A DNA stretch of 58,478 nt from the NCBI GenBank assembly GCA_026708115.1, contig JAPOVL010000018.1:1-58478 (forward strand), written 5' to 3'. This document shows positions 1 through 8,356 of this stretch, in pieces. How positions within the stretch are numbered: the first letter of the stretch is position 1; every line of letters starts with the position of its first letter. Both the position numbers and the translations under genes were made by a program. The notes under the pieces are model-generated. The model made no database searches, was not told the origin of the DNA, and was given only the letters and a program-made list of their open reading frames with translations. This DNA comes from Chloroflexota bacterium (GTDB lineage Bacteria; Chloroflexota; Anaerolineae; Aggregatilineales; Phototrophicaceae).

Positions 1-1195
1 GTCGCCGTTCGCTTCACCAGAGCCGTGCGGCTGGCGCGGACAGCACGCTCCACGCTTATCACTGTCTCCACGATCTCGTCAGTCGCTGTCGGACTCGGAA
101 TATCCGTCGTGGTAGATGTAGCGGTTGCCGTCGCCGTCGGGCTTGGAACGTCCGTCGCCGTAGACGTGACGGTTGCAGTTGCCGTCCGCTTCACAAGAGC
201 CGTACGACTGGCGCGGACAGCAAGCGCTACACTTGTCGCTGTCTCCGCGATCTCGTCAGTCGCCGTCGGGCTTGGCACATCCGTCGCGGTAGACGTGGCC
301 GTTGCCGTCGCCGTTCGCTTCACTAGAGCCGTGCGACTGGCACGGATATCAAGCTCTTCACTTGTCGCTGTCGCCGCGATCTCGTCAGTCGCTGTCGGGC
401 TCGGAACATCCGTCGTTGTTGGCGCAGCGGTTTCAGTTGCCGTCCGCTTAACCAGAGCCGTGCGGCTGGCGCGGATAGCGCGCTCTTCGCTTGTCGCTGA
501 CTCCGCCATCCTGTCAGTCGCCGTCGGGCTTGCAACATCCATCGCGGTAGATGTGGCGGTTGCCGTTGCCGTCCGCTTCACGAGAGCCGTGCGACTGGTG
601 CGGATAACGCGCTGAATGCTATCCTCTGTCTCCACGACCTCGTCAGTCGCCGTGTGACTTGGCACATCCGTCGCGGTAGATGTGGCGGTTGCCGTTGCCG
701 TCCGCTTCACAAGAGCCGTGCGACTGGCGCGGATGGCACGCTCTTCGCTTGTCGCTGGCTCCGCGATCTCGTCAGTCGCCGTCGGACTCGGAATATCCGT
801 CGTTGTTGGTGTAGCGGTTGCAGATGCGGTCGCCGTCCGCTCCACAGGAGCCGTGCGGCTGGCGCGGATAGCGCGCTCTTCGCTTGTCGCTGACTCCGCG
901 ATCTCGTCAGTCGCCGCCGAGCTTGGTATATCCGTCGTTGTTGGCGTAGCGGTTGCGGTCGCCGTCCGCTTCACCAGAGCGGTTTGACTGGCGGGGATAT
1001 CGCGCTCGCTTGTCGCTGTCTCGGCGAACCTGTCTGTCGCCGTCGAGCTTGGCACATCTGTCCTTGTTGGCGTAGCAGTTGCCGTCGCCGTCCGCTTCAC
1101 TAGAGCCGTGCGACTGGCGCGGATAGCGCGCTCTTCGCTTGTCGCTGACTCCGCGATCTCGTCTGTCGCTGTCGGGCTTGGCACAGCCGTCGCCT
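1..1195 (-). repeat. Tandem 129-nt coding repeat (43 aa), nine anchors
   Basis: The anchor encoding ALVK recurs at plus-strand positions 12, 189, 318, 447, 576, 705, 840, 969 and 1095. Spacings are 177, 129, 129, 129, 129, 135, 129 and 126 nt, all multiples of three, so the reading frame is kept. The 177-nt interval carries an extra partial TATATSTTT-type segment. Copies differ by point changes, so the array is not very recent. Confidence 0.85.
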
Positions 1196-1691
1196 TTGGT
1201 CTAACAACTGGCGTTCGTCTGATAGGCAAGGCAGTGCCAGTGATCACGACGGGCATTGGACCGTCGGGCGTATCAAGTGGCGCCAGTTCGACGGCCAGAT
1301 CTTCTTCCGTCGGTTCGATGCTGGTAGCCGGGGCAAGGTCGGCGGGGGTTTCTTCACGTGCTTCTTCTGTCGCAAGGGGCCTGGGGCTCGCGCTTACGAT
1401 GGCAGGAACAGCCGCAGTTGGACTCAGCAACATGGTTTCTGTGGCAGGTGGCAAGTCAGTCGCGCTCGGCGCAATTGTTGCGGTTTCGGGGACTGTCCCT
1501 TCTGGCGACAAAGGGGTGCTTGTTTCGGCAATGGCTGTCGGGGAAGCAAGCGCGGTTGGGACATGCGTAGGCGTTGGCGGGGATACGCCGCGCGTAACGG
1601 TCGAAAGTACAATGGCGAAAACCAATGCGAATATAAGAGCCGCCAATGCAAATAGCGCGACAACAAGCTCATTGCGGATGTTGCGTTGCAT
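1..1691 (-). CDS. Membrane-anchored Thr/Ala/Pro-rich tandem-repeat protein, C-terminus cut by window edge
   Basis: The frame is open from an ATG at 1691 to the left edge (563 codons, no stop). It begins with a short cytoplasmic stretch and one strong hydrophobic segment (about residues 9-30), then a long low-complexity Pro/Thr/Ser/Ala region and at least nine tandem copies of a unit of about 43 residues. Each unit joins a Thr-rich part (TATATP, TDVPSPTATDEIAE) to a basic part (IRASRTALVKRTA). This looks like a single-pass anchor with an extracellular stalk. The start lies 2 nt after the kinase stop (TAGCCATG), so the two are probably co-translated. Function is unknown. The opposite strand also has long open frames here, but they are low-complexity mirror images of this repeat. 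Confidence 0.72.
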   Translation of the reverse strand, partial: MQRNIRNELVVALFALAALIFALVFAIVLSTVTRGVSPPTPTHVPTALASPTAIAETSTPLSPEGTVPETATIAPSATDLPPATETMLLSPTAAVPAIVSASPRPLATEEAREETPADLAPATSIEPTEEDLAVELAPLDTPDGPMPVVITGTALPIRRTPVVRPKATAVPSPTATDEIAESATSEERAIRASRTALVKRTATATATPTRTDVPSSTATDRFAETATSERDIPASQTALVKRTATATATPTTTDIPSSAATDEIAESATSEERAIRASRTAPVERTATASATATPTTTDIPSPTATDEIAEPATSEERAIRASRTALVKRTATATATSTATDVPSHTATDEVVETEDSIQRVIRTSRTALVKRTATATATSTAMDVASPTATDRMAESATSEERAIRASRTALVKRTATETAAPTTTDVPSPTATDEIAATATSEELDIRASRTALVKRTATATATSTATDVPSPTATDEIAETATSVALAVRASRTALVKRTATATVTSTATDVPSPTATATATSTTTDIPSPTATDEIVETVISVERAVRASRTALVKRTA

Positions 1692-1693
1692 GG

Positions 1694-4600
1694 CTATTCC
1701 TCGACTGATGCCATCAGTCGAGTCGGCAAATCGAGGTGAAAGACGCTGCCTTCGCCCGCCTTGCTGTCGATCCATAGATCACCAGCATGTGCGCGGGCAA
1801 ACGCTCTGGCAACTGTCATACCAACACCGGTATCACTGAGTCCTTGAATCTTGGGATTTTCGTGCAGATACTTGCGGGCGAAGACACGGGGAAGATCCTT
1901 TGTCGAGATCCCACCGCCTTTGTCTTCAATGCTAATGCGAATCGCTTCAACAGGCTGTTCATTGGCTGGTGATCGCGTCGACGCCAAGGCCGCGGTAATG
2001 AGCAAAGGCGCGCCTTCGTCAGACACATCACAGGCATTCTGAAGCAGATGGCGCAAGACCTGCTTTATACAACTGGAATCAACCGTGATCTTCGGGAGCC
2101 CATCGTCCACAGACAACTCCAGCGCCAGTTGCTTTTTGCGAATATCTGTGGAAAGCAAAGTGATTGCCTCGTCCAGCAGGTCCACAATATCAGTTTCCGC
2201 ATACGACAAGACAAATCGGTCATGCTCATCGTGATCGAGTTTCATCAGGTCTGCCAGCAAAGCTGTGAGCCGCCCTAGATTAACTGAGACGCGCTGCAAG
2301 ACCGCGAGCTGAGCCGCGCCTAGAATGCCTATCGACTCCTTCAAGAGGATATCCGTGCAGTCCGATATCGCGCTTACGGGAGCCTGCATCTGGCGGACAA
2401 GCTCGAGCGTCTGCTCCACTTCGACAAGTCGGCTAGCCGCCGTCGCCTCTTCGCTTGGTTCTGTCCGCTCCGCTTGGCCCAGGTTAGAAGCCGCCAGCGC
2501 AGTTTTCGCGTCGCTAAGTTCTAGCGCTAGCTTCTCCCGCTGTTCGTTAAGCGTGGAAACCGTGTCCTGCAGTTCTTGCAGGCGCGCCCGCAGCGCAGGC
2601 TCGCCCGACGCCGCTGTAGAGACGGGCAAACTGTCGGCCAGCCGCGCGGTCAATTGATCGCGGATGCGCAAGAGATTTTCTCTTTCGCCGGACAACTCCG
2701 CGATGTTGCGCTCCAAATCACTTCGCTTCTCCCCGCCGATCTCTAGTTGGCTCTGCAAGTCCCGAATTCGCTGCTGCAGAGCGCGATTGTCCTCGTCCCG
2801 AGATTCAAAGCGATCCAAGAGATCCTGGTAATCTCGCCGCATTTCCTCACGCAGGTTCATCAGCGATTCATGATCGGCGCTCAAGCGCTTGAGTTGATTC
2901 CGCAGATCATCTGTCTTGCTGCCATTGCCGTCGGCAAGCTTGGCCCGTTCCCGCGCAAGAATGTCACGCTCGTGCTGTGCCGCAGCGGCCTGTCGCTTTG
3001 ACGCTCGTCGCTCGGCATAAAGTTGGATGAGCACCTGTGTCATACTGGTCATCTCTGCCTCTACGCCCAGCATTCGCAGTTTTGACGCAATAGCGGCAAG
3101 ACGCCGCTGCAATTGCTCGCGCTCCAATTCCAGTTGCCTAACTTCGCCGGCTAGCGGTTCCAGTATCGCCTCTGGATCAATGGAGTCGATAGTCTCGTTT
3201 TGGGCGCGCAACCTGTTGACAAGATCCCGCAGTCGGACGCTCGTATTCAATAGCAGATTGTGGGTCTTGTGCGCGCATTCGCGAATCACCTGCGCCAGTG
3301 AATCGTCGCTCTCGGCAGTGCAGATTTGCAATACGGTTTCGGCATCCAAGACCTGTCTGGATTCCGCGTCACGTCGTTCCATTAGTTGAGTATGCTCATC
3401 AAATAAGATGGTGATTCCTTGCGACAAAGCAAGGCCATCGTCGCTATCGGTCACTCTGCTCAGCAGTGTGATCCGCTCGTCATGCGCCTGCGCGCGCAAG
3501 TCGGCAATTTGGATGCGCAGCTTCGTTATCTGGCCTGTGTTTTCTTGCAGGCTTGCTTCTAACCCACGGCGCGCCTCGTCGCGTATCGCCCTGTCTTCGC
3601 CCTGCGAAGCTATTGGGTCGACTATAGACTTTATTGTCTGCTCTTCTGCCAGAAGCGTCGCAGCCTCGGCGTCAAAACTCCAAGCCAGGATGTAACCCGC
3701 CATTTGGCCTATATCGTCCAAAAGCGCTCGCTGCTCACGAGAAAACTCGCCTTGCCGATACGGCATAGCGGCCAGCAACACTGCCAGGACTTCATCTTCG
3801 AGGGAGATCGGCTGAATGTATACCGTCCCGGTGGCGCCGATCTTCAAAACACTGAACAACGCTTCAACTTCCTGATTCTCTTGATCAGCCACTAGGGTTC
3901 GCTGTTCGCGGCTCAGCCTTGCATCAACTATTGTCGGATGACTGTCCAAGCTTAGTGATATGCCGTCGAAGCTCTGGCCATTCACATTGTCCTGGCCCGC
4001 GATGACCTTAGCGTAGACCTCATCTTCCATCCGGAGCAACAGACAGACTTCAGCATCCAGCAATTCGAGCGCGGTTGCAACGACCTGCTGTGGGATGCCA
4101 GATTCTTCGCGCGTGTTCATCATCATGCCAAAGGCCCGCAACAGTTGGCGGTTTTCAAGGGCAACTGCCGCCTCGGCAGGGCGCGTTGGCATGACAGGCT
4201 CTGCGCTTGTACCTCTCGCTATTTCTTGCTCGCGCGGGACAACGCTCTCATCCTCAATCGGTCTTTCGCTACTTGGCGCTTCACCTTCAGCCAGGCGACG
4301 ATCCAGCGACGCAATCATAAGCCGATGGATAACGACAGGCGCCAGGGCAAGCGCAGCAAGATATGCCCACCGGGCGCTGCCCAGATAACTTCCTGACAAC
4401 TCGGAATCTGCAAACTGCCAGACATCCCAGCCGTTGCCCAGGACAATTAGAATAAAGAAGAGACATTTCAAAGGCGCGTCGGCGATTCGCCTGAGACTGA
4501 ATACAACAGCGAAAAAACCCAATAGTCCGATGGCAAATGGCAAAATGGACCATATGGGCGCCAATTCGCTCATGTTGAACATGGCGCCAGTTTCAAACTC

Positions 4601-5128
4601 GCCGAACCAATCGCTGGCGGTGTACAGGTATAGGAGTAGGATCAGGACGATAGTCCCGCTCAACCAAAGGTTCGCGCGCGCGCCCCGCTGGCTGTTTTCT
4701 GCGCTCAGGAACGCCCACGAGATGAACACGAGCGAGAGCGACATGCCCAACCTCTCCAGTGGCGGCATGAACATGGACGCTTCAAAGGACGACAGTAGCG
4801 AGAATAAAGCAACCGCCATCAGGATTAGCCAAATGCTTACTAAAGCAATGGCTGCCACAACATATCGATATGTCGCTTGCTCAGTCTCCAAGCGAGAACG
4901 TAAACCAAAGGCGAGGAATAGAATGGCCTGGCTCAATCCGAATACGAGCAGAAAAAAAATCAGATCGCCAGGTGAATCAATTAACAGGTCAAGAAAATCA
5001 AGTGGAATCTGCGGCAACTGGCACCATCCAAACGCTAAGATTTTCGCGACAAGGCCACATGGTCTTTCGGCAAGGGGATGCAAATAACCGCGCGCACAAT
5101 ACCCCCATCTGTATGCGCTTGGCGGCAA
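1694..5128 (-). CDS. Membrane-bound GAF/coiled-coil sensor with histidine-kinase-like C-terminus
   Basis: About 1144 residues. The N-terminal 260 residues hold about seven hydrophobic segments, a 7TM-like sensor module. Residues about 330-480 look like a GAF domain, about 500-890 form a long heptad-rich coiled coil, and the last 240 form a kinase core. The ATPase part is intact in outline: N-box LLQNACDVS, G1 EDKGGGIS, G2 SDTGVGMT. The dimerisation helix reads VRQMQAPVSAI where histidine kinases have SHELRTPLTSI, so the phospho-acceptor His appears to be Arg (about residue 912). It may signal allosterically or use an unseen partner. The repeat-protein gene follows 2 nt later. The start is uncertain: the first 30 residues are untypical and a later start is possible. 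Confidence 0.75.
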   Translation of the reverse strand: MPPSAYRWGYCARGYLHPLAERPCGLVAKILAFGWCQLPQIPLDFLDLLIDSPGDLIFFLLVFGLSQAILFLAFGLRSRLETEQATYRYVVAAIALVSIWLILMAVALFSLLSSFEASMFMPPLERLGMSLSLVFISWAFLSAENSQRGARANLWLSGTIVLILLLYLYTASDWFGEFETGAMFNMSELAPIWSILPFAIGLLGFFAVVFSLRRIADAPLKCLFFILIVLGNGWDVWQFADSELSGSYLGSARWAYLAALALAPVVIHRLMIASLDRRLAEGEAPSSERPIEDESVVPREQEIARGTSAEPVMPTRPAEAAVALENRQLLRAFGMMMNTREESGIPQQVVATALELLDAEVCLLLRMEDEVYAKVIAGQDNVNGQSFDGISLSLDSHPTIVDARLSREQRTLVADQENQEVEALFSVLKIGATGTVYIQPISLEDEVLAVLLAAMPYRQGEFSREQRALLDDIGQMAGYILAWSFDAEAATLLAEEQTIKSIVDPIASQGEDRAIRDEARRGLEASLQENTGQITKLRIQIADLRAQAHDERITLLSRVTDSDDGLALSQGITILFDEHTQLMERRDAESRQVLDAETVLQICTAESDDSLAQVIRECAHKTHNLLLNTSVRLRDLVNRLRAQNETIDSIDPEAILEPLAGEVRQLELEREQLQRRLAAIASKLRMLGVEAEMTSMTQVLIQLYAERRASKRQAAAAQHERDILARERAKLADGNGSKTDDLRNQLKRLSADHESLMNLREEMRRDYQDLLDRFESRDEDNRALQQRIRDLQSQLEIGGEKRSDLERNIAELSGERENLLRIRDQLTARLADSLPVSTAASGEPALRARLQELQDTVSTLNEQREKLALELSDAKTALAASNLGQAERTEPSEEATAASRLVEVEQTLELVRQMQAPVSAISDCTDILLKESIGILGAAQLAVLQRVSVNLGRLTALLADLMKLDHDEHDRFVLSYAETDIVDLLDEAITLLSTDIRKKQLALELSVDDGLPKITVDSSCIKQVLRHLLQNACDVSDEGAPLLITAALASTRSPANEQPVEAIRISIEDKGGGISTKDLPRVFARKYLHENPKIQGLSDTGVGMTVARAFARAHAGDLWIDSKAGEGSVFHLDLPTRLMASVEE

Positions 5129-5250
5129 TTCATTTGACTAACAAGTATAGCACAACGCGCATAAGCGGCATGGGCTTAGCGCTGTCAAAAAACGCTCTGG
5201 AAGGGCGCGCTCCCAGGCGTCTTTCACAAGCCCAATAATCACCCGACATC

Positions 5251-5339
5251 CCTCGCTTGCTCGCGCGAGGAGAAGGCTTGTCTTATTGTGTGAGCGCGAC
5301 ATTGTTGGGATCGTTTCGCCGGATGCGCGCCGGGCGGCT
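5251..5339. repeat. Dispersed repeat family A, copy 1
   Basis: The copy starts with a hairpin (CCTCGC...GCGAGG, 5251-5270), followed by the family core GAGAAGGCTTG and the tail CGCCGG..GCGC..GGCGGCT. It lies in the gap between the sensor kinase and the Nudix gene (5129-5430). I see no gene in that gap. Confidence 0.6.
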
Positions 5340-5430
5340 GTTACTATTTTGGACTGCGATGTTAGCTGTTGACGATACACCTGCGCGCCGCTAGACTCGT
5401 CCTGAATCCAGTCCTACGAGATCTAGTTCC

Positions 5431-5913
5431 GTGTCCCGTCAATTCGCGACCTTGATCCGCCGGTTCCCCGCTTTGATTCGCCTTCCCTTTCTGATATTTC
5501 GCAGACTGCAATCTCGATACACGATCGGGGTGGCCGGCGTAGTCCTAAATGAGCAGGGCCGAGTGCTGATTGTGGAACATACCTACCATCCTCGGTATCC
5601 CTGGGGGCTGCCGGGTGGCTGGATTGGTGAAGATGAAGATCCGGCGGACGCAATCTTGCGCGAACTGCGCGAGGAACTCCAACTCGCGGCCGAAGTTACC
5701 ACAGTCCTGCATACTGCAAAGCCATTCAGAAACCATATTGATATGTCTTTTCTATGCAATTCGCTCAGCCCCGTCGGTAAGCTAAGCATGGAATTGCTCG
5801 ACTTTCGCTGGGCCGATCCTGACAATTTGCCCGATCTTCACGAGTTTCACCGTCAGTCGATCAAGATAGCTGTCGGTTGCGGCGCGCGAGGGGACAAATG
5901 GGAGCGCAATTGA
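5431..5913 (+). CDS. Nudix hydrolase
   Basis: 160 residues with a GTG start. The Nudix box (G-x5-E-x7-REUxEE) is visible as GGWIGEDEDPADAILRELRE followed by EL at about residues 61-84; the late Gly of the consensus is Gln. The family cleaves nucleoside diphosphates linked to another moiety using a metal held by the Glu residues. The first 30 residues are basic and amphipathic and could be a membrane-peripheral extension. It overlaps the next gene's start by 16 nt and is probably co-transcribed with it. Substrate cannot be told. Confidence 0.85.
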   Translation: MSRQFATLIRRFPALIRLPFLIFRRLQSRYTIGVAGVVLNEQGRVLIVEHTYHPRYPWGLPGGWIGEDEDPADAILRELREELQLAAEVTTVLHTAKPFRNHIDMSFLCNSLSPVGKLSMELLDFRWADPDNLPDLHEFHRQSIKIAVGCGARGDKWERN

Positions 5914-7532
5914 CCTCCCGCCGTCACCGAGGCGGGTTGTCGCTTCTGTTTTCTTTTTCTCTGCTGTTGCTGCTCGCCGCCAGCGCCATCCTTGTCTACG
6001 AACTCGTGGCCTTCAGTCGGCGCGAAGAGCTTTTGCCGTCCGGGATCATAGTTGCCGGAGTAAACGTCAGCGGGTTGAGCGGTCGTGATGCGGTCTCTCG
6101 TTGGGAAAGCGCCTACGCAGAGCCCCTGGTCTTGCTTTACCCAGATGCCCTCGGGGGACAGCCACATCCGATTCGCTTGCACCCTGACCAAGTCGGCTGG
6201 CGAATAAGCAGCGATCCGATGCTTGCGGACGCTTTGGCTTCGGGCGAGGCCGGCGGCGGCTTCTGGCAACGCTTTCTGGACTACCTGCTGGGCAACGAAT
6301 TGATCGTATCCAGAGAGGTTACCCTCATTGCCGACTATCAGAGTTATGCCCTGGAGGCATTCTTGCAGAACCTCGCTCTGCGATATGACAATCCACCCGG
6401 GTCGCCAGGATACGACCTGCAAACATTGACCGTCTATACGGGCGAAAGCGGCTACGCCCTCGATATCGCCGCCGCGATGGATGTCATAGACAGTGCTTTG
6501 CGTTCCGCAAAGTCTCGCACACTGGATTTGCCGGTTAATGCGATAGACAGCGAGTCGCCCACATTGGACGCCTTGCGTGAATTGATCATTGATTACCTGG
6601 ATGAAATTGGCTTCATTTTCGATGGCCAGAGGACGGTAGCCTCGATCTTCATACTGGACCTGATCAGCGGCGAAGAGTTGAACATTCTCGGGGACGTCGC
6701 ATACTCCGCAGCCAGCACCATCAAGCTGCCGATCATGATCGATTACTTCCGCGCGCGGACAGACGCGCCATCACAGGATGAAGCCTGGCTGCTAGCCAAT
6801 TCACTCTTGTGCAGCAACAACGCATCGTCCAATCTGCTGATGGAAATCGTCGGCGGCGGAGACATATTTGGGGGCATTCAGAGCGTCACTGGCACTCTGC
6901 AAAGAGCGGGCGCCCTCAATTCCTTCATTACGGCGCCGTTTTATCTCGGCGTGGAAGGTCAACGCCTTGGTTCGATTCAAGCGCCGGAGACAGCGCCAAA
7001 CCCGACCTACGTTACCGGCGCGGACCCATTCAATCAGACGACTGCCGAAGATATGGGTACCCTGTTCAATCTGCTTTACGATTGCGCCGAGTTCGGCTCG
7101 GGCCTGGTTACTGTGTTTCCAGAAGGTCATATCACCCGGCAAGAATGCCGACAAATGCTGGAACTGACCAGCGCCAATGACCTGGAACGCTTGCTGCAAG
7201 GCGGCATTCCACAGAGTGTGCGGATCTCACATAAGAATGGCTGGATATTCGACACCGTTGGTGACGCTGGTATCGTTTATTCGCCGAACGGCCATCACTA
7301 TGTCATTTCAGTTTATCTCTGGGAAGAAGCGGAATTCCAGGACTATGAAAAACTCTGGCCACTGGTTGAAGAGATCTCACGCGCCGCGTGGAATTTCTTC
7401 AATCCGGACAGTGCCATGCTCGTTCCTCGCGCCAATCTGCCACCCACTGCGCAGGAGTGTGAAGGAAACTATCTGCCACCGGGGCCGGAATACGTCAACC
7501 TCAACGACATCAACAGTTGGAAGCGCAGATAA
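5898..7532 (+). CDS. Membrane-anchored PG_binding_4 / class A beta-lactamase-fold serine hydrolase
   Basis: 544 residues from the ATG at 5898, chosen over the upstream ATG at 5877 because it follows AGGGGACAA. Residues about 14-40 are one membrane anchor. Residues about 45-230 contain the GVNVSGLSGRDA motif typical of the VanW/YoaR-associated putative peptidoglycan-binding domain. The C-terminal half (about 240-510) has a penicillin-interacting fold: S273-T-I-K276 (SxxK), SNNASSN (SxN-like) and HKNGW (KTG-like). It is probably an extracytoplasmic D,D-peptidase or related cell-wall hydrolase rather than a true beta-lactamase. It is expressed with the Nudix gene. Confidence 0.8.
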   Translation: MGAQLTSRRHRGGLSLLFSFSLLLLLAASAILVYELVAFSRREELLPSGIIVAGVNVSGLSGRDAVSRWESAYAEPLVLLYPDALGGQPHPIRLHPDQVGWRISSDPMLADALASGEAGGGFWQRFLDYLLGNELIVSREVTLIADYQSYALEAFLQNLALRYDNPPGSPGYDLQTLTVYTGESGYALDIAAAMDVIDSALRSAKSRTLDLPVNAIDSESPTLDALRELIIDYLDEIGFIFDGQRTVASIFILDLISGEELNILGDVAYSAASTIKLPIMIDYFRARTDAPSQDEAWLLANSLLCSNNASSNLLMEIVGGGDIFGGIQSVTGTLQRAGALNSFITAPFYLGVEGQRLGSIQAPETAPNPTYVTGADPFNQTTAEDMGTLFNLLYDCAEFGSGLVTVFPEGHITRQECRQMLELTSANDLERLLQGGIPQSVRISHKNGWIFDTVGDAGIVYSPNGHHYVISVYLWEEAEFQDYEKLWPLVEEISRAAWNFFNPDSAMLVPRANLPPTAQECEGNYLPPGPEYVNLNDINSWKRR

Positions 7533-7609
7533 GCCATCGCGCCCGACTTCAAAATGGGATCCTGCTCTCAACCCTGGGCCGAACTGCCATCGCAATCCGA
7601 TTGTTCGCG

Positions 7610-7945
7610 CTAGAAACTGGCCATTGCCGCTTGTGGCGTCTCGAAGATTGAGAAGATCTCATCCAGTCTTGAGGCCTGCAATGATTCAAGAGCCGGGTCA
7701 GACGGCCCGGCCAGGCGCATATCGCCACCTGCCCGACGAACTTGCTTTAGTCCTGCGTTTAGCCCGCGCAAGCCATCAATATCCAGTGTGCTTATGCCGG
7801 ACAAGTCAACCACTAGCGTTCGCATCTCTGCCTCAAGCACCTCCTCGATCACTTGAGAAAGCGCCGAAACGCCTGTGTAATCCAGCTCTCCCGCGATTTC
7901 GACAAGGCCGACCTTGCCAAAGCTGGCCAAATTGACGCTTATCAA
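7610..7945 (-). CDS. STAS-domain protein (anti-sigma-factor antagonist-like)
   Basis: 111 residues covering one STAS domain: EIAGELDYTGVSAL near the start, then VVDLSGISTLDIDGLRGL. In SpoIIAA-type antagonists the conserved motif is DSSG, with a phosphorylated Ser. Here it reads DIDG, so both serines are missing and one position is Asp. The protein may be permanently in one state, or not part of a phospho-switch. The start is TTG with a weak ribosome site. It stands alone, convergent with the serine hydrolase. Confidence 0.8.
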   Translation of the reverse strand: MISVNLASFGKVGLVEIAGELDYTGVSALSQVIEEVLEAEMRTLVVDLSGISTLDIDGLRGLNAGLKQVRRAGGDMRLAGPSDPALESLQASRLDEIFSIFETPQAAMASF

Positions 7946-8059
7946 CCTGTTTTCACCGATTATCCGCCCATGCTACAATTATTGTGCATCGCTTTCGCCT
8001 GCGATATGAAATCGGGAATCAATCAAAGCAGATCATTGTGACGGGGACTACTAACTAAC

Positions 8060-8341
8060 ATGGACCTGAATTACCTGGCCTTGATATCCGTCATAGTCAC
8101 ATTGCTTCTCATCATGATACAGCGCGCGGAACCGGCGCGTCGGCGACTGGTGGCCGGATTCGTGATTATCTGCCTGCTGATTATCCGTCACAACGCGTTT
8201 ATCAAGGACGACCTGCACGACGAGACGCTGCTGGCCTTTGTCTTGGGCCTGGTTCTAAGCGCTCTGTTTTGGTTGCTTGTCGGCAAGTATAACCCGCCCG
8301 GCGACAGCGACGAAATCCGCGTCATCGGCATGGACGACTAG
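8060..8341 (+). CDS. Small membrane protein of unknown function
   Basis: 93 residues with three hydrophobic segments (about 5-20, 31-46 and 60-77) separated by basic and acidic stretches, ending in an acidic tail (SDEIRVIGMDD). I do not recognise a family. The ATG follows a purine-rich GGGGACTA. It converges on the Mrp gene, with only 15 nt between the stops. Confidence 0.6.
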   Translation: MDLNYLALISVIVTLLLIMIQRAEPARRRLVAGFVIICLLIIRHNAFIKDDLHDETLLAFVLGLVLSALFWLLVGKYNPPGDSDEIRVIGMDD

Positions 8342-8356
8342 CTCGCTTGACCGATA

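Noticed and set aside
1..1195. CRISPR-like array
   Set aside because: The spacing is regular, but the unit is 129 nt, coding, in frame, and lacks unique spacers.
25..1839. Long plus-strand open frames over the repeat region (Val/Ala-rich)
   Set aside because: They mirror the minus-strand Thr/Pro repeat, whose frame is open over the full 1.69 kb, follows the kinase by 2 nt and has a membrane anchor.
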